This document shows, one piece after another, positions 35,454 to 44,106 of a stretch of 64,000 nucleotides of DNA; position 1 is the stretch's first letter, and each line of letters begins with the position of its first letter. The notes beneath the pieces are model-generated. The model ran no database searches, was not told where the DNA came from, and saw only the letters and a list, made by a program, of their open reading frames with translations. A program made the translations under genes and the position numbers. This DNA is from Pontibacter beigongshangensis (lineage in GTDB: Bacteria > Bacteroidota > Bacteroidia > Cytophagales > Hymenobacteraceae), in assembly GCF_014332515.1 (NCBI RefSeq), contig NZ_VFSD01000008.1:1-64000 (forward strand), in the 5' to 3' direction.

Positions 35454-35903
35454 ATGCGGATAGAAGACGAACTCCATCAGAACGATTTTCAGGATGATTA
35501 CCGCCGTCTGCTCGCCAACCTGCTTTTCACAAACAACTGGGTGAACCAGCAGGTAATGCCCTTCTTTAAGGAACTGGACCTGACCCTGCAACAACACAAC
35601 GTCCTGACGATTCTGCGTGGCCGGCACCCGGAGCCCGTATGTTTTGGCGAGATTCAGGAGCGCATGGCCGACCGCAACTCCAACGTGACCCGTCTGGTAG
35701 ATAAGCTCATTGAGAAAGGCCATGTAACCAGAATTATCTGCCCCGACAACCGGCGCATGATCGAAGTACGTATTACCGGAACAGGACTGGAGAAGCTACG
35801 GCAAGTAGACGAAAGCTTTCCTCTGCTGCTGGAACGATTTCATACCCTGAGCCAGCAGGAAGCAGTGCAGGCAAGCCAGCTGCTGGATAAATTGAGAGGA
35901 TAA
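35454..35903 (+). CDS. MarR-family transcriptional regulator
   Basis: A 149-residue winged-helix regulator. The helix-turn-helix and wing span about residues 40-105: LTLQQHNVLTILRG, GEIQERMADRNSNVTRLVDKLIEKGHV and RITGTGLEKL. The flanking helices form the dimer interface. MarR proteins usually repress themselves and neighbours until a phenolic or oxidant ligand is bound; the aldo/keto reductase gene starts 52 bases downstream on the same strand and is a likely target. The start is the ATG after the promoter, not the longer frame reaching 35349, which would include the promoter itself. Confidence 0.9.
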   Translation: MRIEDELHQNDFQDDYRRLLANLLFTNNWVNQQVMPFFKELDLTLQQHNVLTILRGRHPEPVCFGEIQERMADRNSNVTRLVDKLIEKGHVTRIICPDNRRMIEVRITGTGLEKLRQVDESFPLLLERFHTLSQQEAVQASQLLDKLRG

Positions 35904-35955
35904 ACCCCAGCCATAGCCGCGCCTGAAAATAACAGATGAACTATACACACTCACT

Positions 35956-36774
35956 ATGAAGCACATTCATGTACAAGGCACCGCGATCCCGGCGCTTGGC
36001 TTTGGCACCTTATATTTAGACGAAAAAACAGCTCTCCGCATGGTAGGAGCCGCCATAGCCGAAGGCTACCGCCACATAGACACCGCGCAGATTTACCTGA
36101 ACGAATCGCCGGTGGGCAGTGCCATAAAAGCATCGGGCGTACCGCGCGACAATATTTTCCTGACCACCAAAGTGTGGTTCGATAAGCTCACAAAAAAAGA
36201 CTTTCTGCCGTCGGTGGAGGAGAGCCTTCGCAAACTCAAAACTGATTACGTGGACCTGCTCCTGATCCATTGGCCCAACCCTGAAATTCCGCTGGAGGAG
36301 AGTGTGGAGCAATTGCAACTGGCCCGCGACAAAGGCTATACCAAACACATCGGCGTCAGCAATTTCCCGGTAAAGCTGGTGGAGCAGACCCTGGCCCTGG
36401 GTGCCGACATCATCACCAACCAGGTAGAATACCACCCGCTCATCGACCAGACGAAGCTCCATAGCTACCTGCGCGAGAAAAATGTCACTCTCACCGCCTA
36501 CAGCCCGATTGCACAGGGCGAGATCATCGGCAACCAACAGCTGAAAGAGATCGGCGAAAAGTACGGCAAGAATGAAATCCAGGTGGCGCTCCGCTGGATG
36601 ATGCAGCAGCCGGACGTACTGGCCTTGCCGCGCACCTCCAATGAAGCCAACCTGAAATCGAACTTCCAGATTTTCGACTTCGAGCTGACTACAGACGACA
36701 TGGCACAGGTCGACAAACTAAAGGAACAGAACCGACGCGTGGTAACCCCAGACTTCGCCCCTGAATGGGATTAG
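35956..36774 (+). CDS. Aldo/keto reductase, 2,5-diketogluconate-reductase type
   Basis: A 272-residue NADPH-dependent TIM-barrel reductase. The catalytic tetrad is complete: Asp42 (GYRHIDTAQIY), Tyr47, Lys72 (FLTTKVWF) and His105 (LLLIHWPNP). The cofactor-binding end has PRTSNEANLKSNFQIF. It reduces aldehydes or ketones, such as methylglyoxal or 2,5-diketo-D-gluconate, in the cytoplasm. It follows the MarR gene by 52 bases and is likely induced with it, consistent with a carbonyl or electrophile response. Confidence 0.93.
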   Translation: MKHIHVQGTAIPALGFGTLYLDEKTALRMVGAAIAEGYRHIDTAQIYLNESPVGSAIKASGVPRDNIFLTTKVWFDKLTKKDFLPSVEESLRKLKTDYVDLLLIHWPNPEIPLEESVEQLQLARDKGYTKHIGVSNFPVKLVEQTLALGADIITNQVEYHPLIDQTKLHSYLREKNVTLTAYSPIAQGEIIGNQQLKEIGEKYGKNEIQVALRWMMQQPDVLALPRTSNEANLKSNFQIFDFELTTDDMAQVDKLKEQNRRVVTPDFAPEWD

Positions 36775-36783
36775 GGCTTCGAC

Positions 36784-36949
36784 AAATTAAAAATCAGAAA
36801 TTTAAAATTAGAAATGTTGGTTGTTACCTCAGCCTGGCAGCTTAGCCACAATTATCACCTGCTTAAAATTTAGGTCAACCTGAACAAAGATCAAAACAGG
36901 CCTTTCTGCCATTTATAATTTCTAATTTTGAATTTCTGATTTTGAATTT
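36784..36949. repeat. 32-base inverted repeat of AAATTAGAAATTT words
   Basis: Left arm 36784-36815 (AAATTAAAAATCAGAAATTT, AAAATTAGAAAT) and right arm 36918-36949 (ATTTCTAATTTTGAATTTC, TGATTTTGAATTT) pair with only two mismatches, about 100 bases apart, between the reductase gene and ispF. Confidence 0.8.
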
Positions 36950-36990
36950 AAAAGGCAACCTCATCACATTTTAGGCTAAATTTACCCTCT

Positions 36991-37009
36991 CCCACCCAAA
37001 GTAGGTGGG
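36991..37009. other. Short hairpin in the ispF leader
   Basis: CCCACC / GGTGGG stem with a seven-base loop, ending 25 bases before the ispF ATG. Its role is unknown. Confidence 0.35.
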
Positions 37010-37034
37010 CATACAATAACCTATTATACCATTC

Positions 37035-37520
37035 ATGAAACTGAAGATAAGAACGGGCTTTGGCTACGATGTGCACCAGCTGCACGAAGGACTCGACTTC
37101 TGGCTAGGCGGCATTAAGATACCGCACACCCATGGCGCCCTCGGCCACTCCGACGCCGACGTGCTGGTACACGTAATTTGCGACGCCCTGCTCGGTGCCG
37201 CCAACATGCGCGACATCGGCTTCCATTTTTCCGACAAAGACCCGCAATACAAAGGCATCGACAGCAAAATTCTGCTCAGGGAGGTGGTGCAACTGCTTGC
37301 CCGCGAAGGCTACGAAATCGGCAACATCGACTCTACGGTGTGCCTACAAGAACCCAAAGTAAACCCGCACATTCCGGCCATGAAAACCTGCCTGGCCGAA
37401 GTGATGAACATTCCGGAAGACGACATCTCGATAAAGGCGACCACCACCGAGCACCTGGGTTTTGTGGGCAAAAAAGAAGGCGTAGCCGCCTTTGCCACTG
37501 TGCTCATTTCTAAACTGTGA
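37035..37520 (+). CDS. ispF: 2-C-methyl-D-erythritol 2,4-cyclodiphosphate synthase
   Basis: A 161-residue enzyme of the non-mevalonate isoprenoid pathway that forms the cyclic diphosphate from CDP-methylerythritol phosphate. Zinc ligands Asp12 and His14 lie in GFGYDVHQL and the third histidine in GALGHSDADVLVH; the CDP-binding end has KATTTEHLGFVGKKEG. Length and motifs are fully standard. Followed 54 bases later by an M28 peptidase gene. Confidence 0.97.
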   Translation: MKLKIRTGFGYDVHQLHEGLDFWLGGIKIPHTHGALGHSDADVLVHVICDALLGAANMRDIGFHFSDKDPQYKGIDSKILLREVVQLLAREGYEIGNIDSTVCLQEPKVNPHIPAMKTCLAEVMNIPEDDISIKATTTEHLGFVGKKEGVAAFATVLISKL

Positions 37521-37574
37521 AACTAACTGCAACAGCACCCCTTACACTACAACTACAAACACCTGCATCTCAAC

Positions 37575-39248
37575 ATGAAGCATAACCTGATTTACGTATA
37601 TGCACTCGTCGCTGCCTTGTCGGCTGGCTGTGCCTCCACCACCTCCAGCACCTCACCAGGCGCCACTACCACAGCCCCAGTTACCGATGCCGACAGGCTT
37701 CGCGAAAAAGCTGCAGATTATGCATCTACCGTTACGTCTGCCGACCTCTCAAAGCACCTGCACATTCTGGCTTCTGATGCGTACGAAGGCCGCGACACCG
37801 GTTCCAAAGGCCAGAAAATGGCGGCCGAGTACATTGCCCGCGAATTTCAGGAAGATGGCCTGGCTGGTCCGGTAAAAGAAGGCAGCAACCCTTACTACCA
37901 GCAGTTTGAACTGGAGCAGACGCGATGGGGCGAAGGCTACATTGCTGTTAACGACCAGAAATTTCTGATGGGCCAGGATTTCTTTGTGCTGGGTAGCTCC
38001 CCGTACCAGACGGAGCAAACAGTAGACGTGGTATTTGCCGGCTACGGCATAGACGATGCTAAGTACTCCGACTACGCCAACCTTGATGTGACCGGCAAAA
38101 TGGTGGTGGTACTGGCCGGAGAGCCCAGAGGCAGCAACGGCAACATGCTCCTGAGCGGCACCAGCAAATCATCCGACTGGGGCAACGACTACCGTACCAA
38201 GCGCAATGCCGCCGCCAGGCGCGGCGCCAAAAGCGTGCTGATTGTAACAGGCGCCAGCAACGATGAGTTTACCAGCCTCACCAGCCGCTACCGCCATGCC
38301 AACGGCAGACCCTCGCTTGGCCTGAGGAGCACAGCAGAGGCAGGTGCACAGGCAAGTGCCGCCACCCTGTTTATCTCGCCGCAGGTGGGCGCAGCCCTGC
38401 TGGGAACAACACCCGATAAAATGATGGACTACGCCAAAGCCGTTGCAAAGGCGGGCAAACCAACCCCATCCACTTTCACTGCCACCAAAAATGTGAAGGT
38501 GAAAACAGAACGAATCAACGCGCCAATTCCGACCGAAAACGTGCTGGGCTTTATTGAAGGGACAGACAAGAAAGAGGAAGTTATTGTAGTAACGGCTCAC
38601 TACGACCATGTGGGCAAAGATACAACCCTGACAGGCGACCAGATCTTTAACGGCGCCAACGACGACGGCTCCGGCACGGTAGCGGTAATAGAACTGGCCG
38701 AAGCCTTTGCGCTGGCAAAGAAGGATGGTTTTGGTCCGCGCCGCAGCATCCTGTTTATGGCCGTAACAGCCGAAGAAAAAGGCCTGCTCGGCTCAGAATA
38801 CTACTCCGACAACCCGGTTTTCCCGCTGGCCAACACAGTGGCCAACATCAACATAGACATGATCGGCCGCATGGACTATACTTATGAGAAAACGAACGAC
38901 AGCAACTACATCTATGTAATCGGGGCCGACAAACTTTCGTCGGAGCTGCACCAGATAAACGAGGAGGTGAACCGACAGCACGTAAACCTGAAGCTCGACT
39001 ACACTTACAACGACGAGAACGACCCCAACCGCTTCTACTACCGCTCCGACCACTATAACTTCGCCAAGCACGGTATCCCAATCATATTCTACTTCAACGG
39101 CGTGCACGACGATTACCACAAGGTAACAGACTCAGTTGATAAAATGATTTTTGAAAGTGCCGAGAAAGTAGCCCGCCTGGCTTTTCATGTTACCTGGGAG
39201 CTGGCCAACCGCGAAAATCGCATTGTGGTAGACTCCAACAAGAAATAG
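37575..39248 (+). CDS. M28-family metallopeptidase lipoprotein
   Basis: A 557-residue zinc aminopeptidase-like protein. The signal peptide ends LSAGC with Cys19 lipidated, so it is anchored in the envelope. A PA-type domain inserts about 140-300 (VVFAGYGIDDAKYSDYANL). The M28 metal site runs TAHYDHVGKD, NGANDDGSGTVAVIELAEAF, AVTAEEKGLLGSEYY and INIDMIGRMD, with the last histidine in FRSDHYNF-type sequence (YYRSDHYNFAKHGIP). It should trim peptides in the periplasm or at the surface. A strong terminator follows. Confidence 0.93.
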   Translation: MKHNLIYVYALVAALSAGCASTTSSTSPGATTTAPVTDADRLREKAADYASTVTSADLSKHLHILASDAYEGRDTGSKGQKMAAEYIAREFQEDGLAGPVKEGSNPYYQQFELEQTRWGEGYIAVNDQKFLMGQDFFVLGSSPYQTEQTVDVVFAGYGIDDAKYSDYANLDVTGKMVVVLAGEPRGSNGNMLLSGTSKSSDWGNDYRTKRNAAARRGAKSVLIVTGASNDEFTSLTSRYRHANGRPSLGLRSTAEAGAQASAATLFISPQVGAALLGTTPDKMMDYAKAVAKAGKPTPSTFTATKNVKVKTERINAPIPTENVLGFIEGTDKKEEVIVVTAHYDHVGKDTTLTGDQIFNGANDDGSGTVAVIELAEAFALAKKDGFGPRRSILFMAVTAEEKGLLGSEYYSDNPVFPLANTVANINIDMIGRMDYTYEKTNDSNYIYVIGADKLSSELHQINEEVNRQHVNLKLDYTYNDENDPNRFYYRSDHYNFAKHGIPIIFYFNGVHDDYHKVTDSVDKMIFESAEKVARLAFHVTWELANRENRIVVDSNKK

Positions 39249-39282
39249 TTTTAAGTCTGGAGGCTTCCGGCTATTTGCAAAC

Positions 39283-39313
39283 AAAAACCACGCTGCCGGC
39301 CAGCGTGGTTTTT
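39283..39313 (+). terminator. Intrinsic terminator after the M28 gene
   Basis: Perfect 13-base-pair stem AAAAACCACGCTG / CAGCGTGGTTTTT with a five-base loop, followed by GTTTTTA. Confidence 0.85.
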
Positions 39314-39339
39314 GTTTTTATCAGGAGCAGTAGTAGCAT

Positions 39340-39610
39340 TAATGTGCTATTTTTTTAATGTGCTGATGTGCTAATTTTTAAATTTGAAGATTTGGAAATG
39401 GTTCGGCCAACAGGAAGTACAGCATCCGTAAGATTCAGAGAACAATAAATAAAAAATCCTGTTCATCCATATATCCTGAAAATCCTTGGGGTAGGGGCCC
39501 TATAGAAAGATTCAGACAAAAGCAGCAGCAGCGCCTCCGGAGGGGCATTTTCATTCTAATAATTTGAAATCAGGTTAATCAGGAAAATCCTTTCCATCAA
39601 GGTTCAGACA
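39340..39610 (-). repeat. Long composite repeat with perfect CCTCCGGAGG core
   Basis: Reverse-oriented: TTAATGTGCTGATGTGCTAA, AAATTTGAAGATTTGGAAAT, GAAGTACAGCATCCGTAAG, GGGGCCCTATAG, TTCAGACAAAAGCAGCAGCA, core CCTCCGGAGG at 39534-39543, CATTTTCATTCTAATAATTT, then the linker AAATCAGGTTAATCAGGAAA to AAGGTTCAGACAAA. It mirrors 35105-35330 across the marR-reductase-ispF-M28 block. Confidence 0.8.
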
Positions 39611-40301
39611 AATTATCCATCCCCCTACAAAGCTAATAAGCCGGGATGATTTACCATCCCGGCTTATAAAGCACCCAAAACTAATCTAACTAAACTAAAC
39701 TCTTTACTCAACAACCTTCTTGAGCTAAAGATGGACAAAAAAAATTGCACTAACAAACATTCATTAAAAATAATCCAAAAAAATATATAGCTCCGGCAGC
39801 TTTCTTTCAGGCTCTCTTCAAATGCGCCTTTGCCAGTAGGCGAACAACAGGGTTAAGCAACAGCAGCCAGAAACAGCTCCTGAGGGCCTTTTTCATTTAA
39901 ATAATTGCTCCCGAACCTCGTAGAACCGCCTTGCTGCCGCAACCACGCACATTTTCTTTTAATTCTCAGCTTTAGAAGCACTTGCACCACGGAGCTTGCA
40001 ATTCTTAAAATGGCAAAGTTGCCCAGCTTTATTTTAAAAACTTGCCGCCGTTCTGCTTCATGGCTCATGGAGCAAAGCCGGGTGTTGCTGCCCCCGGACT
40101 TTGAACTGTTACGAGCGGCTTCCTGGTCTTCAGAGCCTGTTATGGTGGTTGCTAACAGGCTGATTGGCAGCTGAAACTATTTATATGTACGGCGAAGGGT
40201 ATAGCGAAGAAGTATTCTTTCGTTATCTTTAAAATTATTTTCGCTTTGTCGAGAGTTCCTGATAAAGTTACTACCTGGGAAAAAGTGTAGGAGAAGTTTG
40301 T
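39611..40301. other. Gene-free stretch before lutB
   Basis: About 690 bases. It contains a GCCGGGATG / CATCCCGGC hairpin near 39642-39666 and a decayed CCTCCGGAGG element at 39858-39907. An 89-codon frame at 39905-40174 lacks any protein-like feature. TATCTTTA near 40221 is one base off the -7 box and may serve lutB. Confidence 0.4.
39858..39907 (-). repeat. Decayed CCTCCGGAGG element
   Basis: CAACAGCAGCCAGAAACAG, altered core CTCCTGAGGG, then CCTTTTTCATTTAAATAATT. Confidence 0.6.
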
Positions 40302-41675
40302 ATGAGTAAATTAAAGCAGTTTCTGCTGGATGCGGAGACAAAATCTTTTGATCTGAACCACCGGGCAACCATCCGGTTTAACATAGGCAAATACAACGCT
40401 GCTGTGCAGCGCGGCCTCACCCAGTACACCGACCACGAACTGGCCAGGGAGCGGGCGTCGTTTATAAAGACCACCGTTATCAACAACCTCGACAAGTACC
40501 TGATGGAGTTTGAGTCTAACTTCACGGCTCGTGGCGGAAAGGTGATCTGGGCCCGCGACACAAGCGAGGCCCTGCGCGAGATCGGCAACATTATGAAGCG
40601 CAAGCGGGCCCGATCGGTGGTGAAATCGAAGTCCATGATAACCGAGGAGATCCACATGAACGATTTCCTGGAGAAGAATGGCATTGAGGTAGTGGAGACC
40701 GACTTGGGCGAGTATATTGTGCAGCTGGCTGAGCAGCGGCCGTATCATATTGTAACGCCTGCCATGCACATGTCTAAGAAGGATATTGCCGACCTGTTTG
40801 TGCGCAAGCTGAAGATTGCCCCCACCGAAGATGCCCAGGAACTGGTGCTCACGGCCCGCAAGCTGCTCCGCGAAAAGTATACTGCGGCAGAGGTGGGCAT
40901 TACGGGCGGCAACTTCCTGCTGGCTGATGTGGGCGGTGTGGCCATTACCGAAAACGAGGGCAACGGCAGGCTCTCCACCACCTTCCCTAAAACGCACATC
41001 GCCATTGTGGGCATCGAAAAAATGTTGCCTTCTATCATGGACCTGGACCTGTTCTGGCCCCTGCTCAGCACCAGCGGCACCGGCCAGAACGTAACGGTAT
41101 ACAACACGGTGCTTACCGGCCCGCGCCAACCCCAGGAAACCGACGGCCCCGACGAAATGTACGTGATCCTGCTCGACAATGGCCGCACCGAACTGCTGGC
41201 CCTGCCCGAGAAGCGCGAAGCCCTGAACTGTATTCGTTGCGGCGCCTGCCTGAACGTGTGCCCGGTATACAAAAACATTGGCGGCCACACCTACGAAAGC
41301 ACCTACAGCGGCCCGATCGGCTCGGTGATAACGCCGCACCTCAACGGCATGGCCGAAAACAAGCACCTGAGCTTTGCCAGCTCTCTCTGCGGCGCCTGCA
41401 CCTCGGTGTGCCCCGTTAAAATAAACATCCACAACCTGCTCCTCCTCAACCGCAAGCAAAGCGTGGAAATGGGCATGGCCGACAAGCAGGAGCAAACTGC
41501 CTTTAAGTTCTGGACTAAAGCCATGAAAAACCGGAAGCTGCTGAACCTGGCCCCTGCCGGCATCAAAAATTTCGTACTGAAATATGTGCTGAAAGATACC
41601 TGGAGCAAACGTCGCGAGCCGCTGCATGTAGCGCCAAAGTCGTTTAACCAGCTCTGGAAAGAACGAGAGAAATAG
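40302..41675 (+). CDS. lutB: LutB-type lactate-utilisation iron-sulfur protein
   Basis: A 457-residue protein of the LutB family, part of the LutABC complex that oxidises L-lactate. The N-terminal DUF162/LUD region (about 60-300) has GITGGNFLLADVGGVAITEN and RLSTTFPKTHIAIVGIEKM. Two 4Fe-4S motifs follow: CIRCGACLNVCP with Cys310, 313, 316 and 320, and CGACTSVCP with Cys363, 366 and 370; a C-terminal extension ends LNQLWKERE-like. The usual partners lutA and lutC are not next to it, so it is a split operon or acts with unlinked partners. Strong terminator downstream. Confidence 0.92.
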   Translation: MSKLKQFLLDAETKSFDLNHRATIRFNIGKYNAAVQRGLTQYTDHELARERASFIKTTVINNLDKYLMEFESNFTARGGKVIWARDTSEALREIGNIMKRKRARSVVKSKSMITEEIHMNDFLEKNGIEVVETDLGEYIVQLAEQRPYHIVTPAMHMSKKDIADLFVRKLKIAPTEDAQELVLTARKLLREKYTAAEVGITGGNFLLADVGGVAITENEGNGRLSTTFPKTHIAIVGIEKMLPSIMDLDLFWPLLSTSGTGQNVTVYNTVLTGPRQPQETDGPDEMYVILLDNGRTELLALPEKREALNCIRCGACLNVCPVYKNIGGHTYESTYSGPIGSVITPHLNGMAENKHLSFASSLCGACTSVCPVKINIHNLLLLNRKQSVEMGMADKQEQTAFKFWTKAMKNRKLLNLAPAGIKNFVLKYVLKDTWSKRREPLHVAPKSFNQLWKEREK

Positions 41676-41679
41676 CTTG

Positions 41680-41724
41680 AAAGCGCCTGCTGCAGCACCC
41701 TGTCAGCAGGCGCTTTTGTTTTTG
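41680..41724 (+). terminator. Intrinsic terminator after lutB
   Basis: Stem AAAGCGCCTGCTG / CAGCAGGCGCTTT with an 11-base loop, followed by TGTTTTT, immediately past the stop. Confidence 0.85.
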
Positions 41725-41760
41725 CACCCTACCGGCTTCGGGAGTTTGGCAACCTCGGAT

Positions 41761-41811
41761 AAATTATTCCAATAAAAAGCCCCCTCCGGAGCTGCTGCTG
41801 CTTACACCTTC
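41761..41811 (+). repeat. CCTCCGGAGC element
   Basis: AAATTATTCCAATAAAAAGC, core CCTCCGGAGC (last base changed), then TGCTGCTGCTTAC. Confidence 0.75.
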
Positions 41812-42390
41812 TTCAGGCAATGTCTTTCCGCACTCATTTCTGACTTCTCACCTGACGTTATACAGCAGGTATTACCAGTTACTACCAACTACCTTCCATA
41901 GCATTCGTATCTACTCACTGCATTTCGGACAACTGATGGGATGGATCTTTCCCACAAGATCTCGCCAAGATGACAGAGAATTAAAGATTTTGAGGGAGGG
42001 AGTTTAGGCGAATAAGTATAATTTGTTCTCTTTAAAGTATGGTCGTTTCATTCCAAGAAATTTGACACTCTGCCACGAAGGAATTAGTTGAATAAACAGC
42101 AGTTATCAAAGAAAGCTCCCTTTTCATAATGGAGGATGTCAATTCCACCCTTCAGGCTTGTTACAGCAGGCTGCGCTCCGGCAGCTTGCCAGGTTTTGTG
42201 AATTAGTGCAGAAAAGCAGCAAAACGACTTTTGAGAAATTTTATCAATTTTGTAACAGAAGCCCTGTTTTAGCTTCAAAAATTTGTATACTTTTACCAAA
42301 ATATCAAATTTTATTTTTATTATTAAAATTTCACCATACTTTTTGCCTGAATTTTATCAAAAGCAGAGCATAAAAAAGCTTTAGATCAAT
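41812..42390. other. Gene-free stretch before the Lrp-type gene
   Basis: About 580 bases. The last 160 are very AT-rich and should contain the regulator's promoter (TACTTTTTG near 42340 is one base too long for TAnnTTTG). No coding frame recognised. Confidence 0.4.
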
Positions 42391-42849
42391 ATGAATTACG
42401 AAATTGATAATTTGGACCGCCAGATTTTACGGCTGCTCATGCAGGATGTAACCCGTGCCTACACCGATATCGCGAAGGAACTTAACGTATCCGGCGGCAC
42501 CATTCACGTACGGATGAAAAAGCTGACTGAAATGGGTGTTGTAACCGGATCTCAGCTGCTCATAAACCCGTCGGCTATCGGTTTTGATATCTGCGCGTTT
42601 ATCGGGGTGTACCTTGAGAAAGGCTCAGCCTACAAAGAGGCCCAGGAACTGATGCGGCAAATCCCCGAAATTGTTGAGTTGCACTACACCACCGGCTCCT
42701 ACAGCATGTTTGTAAAGCTGATATGCCGCGACACTAAACACCTTCGCGAAGTACTGAACGAGAAAATGCAGGCCATACCAGGCGTATCCCGTACCGAAAC
42801 GCTGATATCGCTGGAAGAAAGCATCTCCCGGCAAATCAGCATTGTGTAA
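42391..42849 (+). CDS. Lrp/AsnC-family transcriptional regulator
   Basis: A 152-residue regulator. An N-terminal helix-turn-helix (about 5-60: LDRQILRLLMQDVTRAYTDI, NVSGGTIHVRMKKL) is joined to the RAM/Lrp ligand-binding domain (about 70-150: GVYLEKGSAYKEAQELMRQI, ELHYTTGSYSMFVKLICRD). Such proteins sense amino acids and form octamers. It faces the L-serine dehydratase gene across a shared bidirectional terminator; a regulatory link to it is an inference from position and from the classic Lrp control of sdaA in E. coli. Confidence 0.92.
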   Translation: MNYEIDNLDRQILRLLMQDVTRAYTDIAKELNVSGGTIHVRMKKLTEMGVVTGSQLLINPSAIGFDICAFIGVYLEKGSAYKEAQELMRQIPEIVELHYTTGSYSMFVKLICRDTKHLREVLNEKMQAIPGVSRTETLISLEESISRQISIV

Positions 42850-42866
42850 ATTAACGCCTGAATCAT

Positions 42867-42912
42867 AAAGCATCAGCTCCTCCTGCCATATAGCAAGAGG
42901 AGCTGATGCTTT
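42867..42912. terminator. Bidirectional terminator between the Lrp-type gene and sdaA
   Basis: Perfect 16-base-pair stem AAAGCATCAGCTCCTC / GAGGAGCTGATGCTTT with a 14-base loop, located between two convergent genes; A and T ends serve both strands. Confidence 0.85.
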
Positions 42913-42933
42913 GTATGGGTATAAGGTCTGTCG

Positions 42934-43842
42934 CTACGGTTCGTCCGGTTCGTCGGGCAGAATATCCACATCCTGCACCAGCACCAGCTTTTCTATTTCG
43001 CGGGCTCTGGGCGTGTTGGCCAGGCCGCCTTCGGCTGTCTCTTTGTAGCGCCGCTCCATGCTCTCGCCTACCTCGCCCAGCGCAGCCACACACTGGTCTA
43101 CCGGAATAACAGCGTTTACACCTGCAAGTGCCATTTGCGCCGATGAAAAAGCGATAGCCGACGCACTGGCGTTGCGCACAATGCAAGGGACCTCCACCAG
43201 CCCCGCCACCGGGTCGCACACCAGGCCCAGCATACATTGTATGGTAATGGCTACGGCCGTAAACACCTGCTCCACGTTTCCGCCCAGGCAGTACACAATA
43301 GCCCCGGAAGCCATGGCTGCGGCACTGCCCGTTTCGGCCTGACAGCCACCCACGGCACCTGCCAGCGAGGCATTCTGCTCAATAATCAGGGCGATGCCGG
43401 CAGCCACCAGCAGGCTTTCGTGTATTTTGCGGTCAGGGAGCTGGTGCAGCTCCTGCAGCGTGGTGAGCGTGCCCGGCAAAATACCCGATGCGCCGGCAGT
43501 AGGAGCTGCCACCACACGCCCCATACACGAGTTCACCTCCTTCGCACTCAGCGCCCGCGCCACCAGCATCCGGAACTCCCCCGACAGCACCGTTATAGCC
43601 GCGTTGGCCACTTTTTTGCCGCTGTTGTTCACCATGCCGGAGCGGGAGCGCATGTCGTCTGTCAGGCCTGTCAGCACCGCCTCCTTCATCACATCGTACG
43701 CGCGGGCAAGGTTTTCCCATATAAAGGCCTCCGTGCGGTCTTTTTGCTCTATCTCGTAGGCCAGCACGGGCTGGTAAAGCAGCTCTCCGGTTTCAGCGCA
43801 ATGCTGTTCCCAGGTCTTAAAATCGTTGAATAGTAGCGACAT
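42934..43842 (-). CDS. sdaAA: L-serine dehydratase, iron-sulfur type, alpha subunit
   Basis: A 302-residue 4Fe-4S enzyme part that deaminates L-serine to pyruvate. It shows the family phrases VNSCMGRVVAAPTAGASGIL, GAVGGCQAETGSAAAMASG, CMLGLVCDPVAGLVEVPC and the C-terminal ANTPRAREIEKLVLVQ; the cysteines needed for the cluster are present. It corresponds to the alpha part of two-subunit or fused SdaA enzymes; the beta part is not adjacent, and might lie elsewhere. Three copies of an ATACTCT phrase precede the start and could be a regulator site. Confidence 0.92.
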   Translation of the reverse strand: MSLLFNDFKTWEQHCAETGELLYQPVLAYEIEQKDRTEAFIWENLARAYDVMKEAVLTGLTDDMRSRSGMVNNSGKKVANAAITVLSGEFRMLVARALSAKEVNSCMGRVVAAPTAGASGILPGTLTTLQELHQLPDRKIHESLLVAAGIALIIEQNASLAGAVGGCQAETGSAAAMASGAIVYCLGGNVEQVFTAVAITIQCMLGLVCDPVAGLVEVPCIVRNASASAIAFSSAQMALAGVNAVIPVDQCVAALGEVGESMERRYKETAEGGLANTPRAREIEKLVLVQDVDILPDEPDEP

Positions 43843-43882
43843 ACTCTTTATACTCTAAGATGGCAGCCACAGTATACTCTAA
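43841..43882 (-). promoter_or_regulatory. Direct repeats upstream of sdaAA
   Basis: TATACTCTAA at 43849-43858 and again at 43873-43882 (24 bases apart), with a partial ATACTCT at 43841. The spacing is a little over two helical turns, which fits repeated binding of an Lrp-like protein. Confidence 0.4.
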
Positions 43883-44106
43883 ATATGCAAAATATTTTAG
43901 AGATGCCGGATGCCGGCACGGGCAAAGAGTTTTTTTGCAGTGCCAGCCACTGCGCTCAACAAGTTCTGATGATGAGATAGGTGCGCAAAATAAAACACGA
44001 CAGCGCAAAGCAGTTTTACCCTGAATGCTGATATTTGTAAGCTGAACCAGTGATTGCGCCACAACTGGCCGATATCAATTTACACTTTAACCTTTTTTTA
44101 CCTGAC

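Noticed and set aside
39905..40174. 89-codon open frame before lutB
   Set aside because: Starts inside a decayed repeat element and has no recognisable features.
40311..41627. 438-codon minus-strand frame opposite lutB
   Set aside because: Shadow frame; lutB has all iron-sulfur motifs and the correct length.
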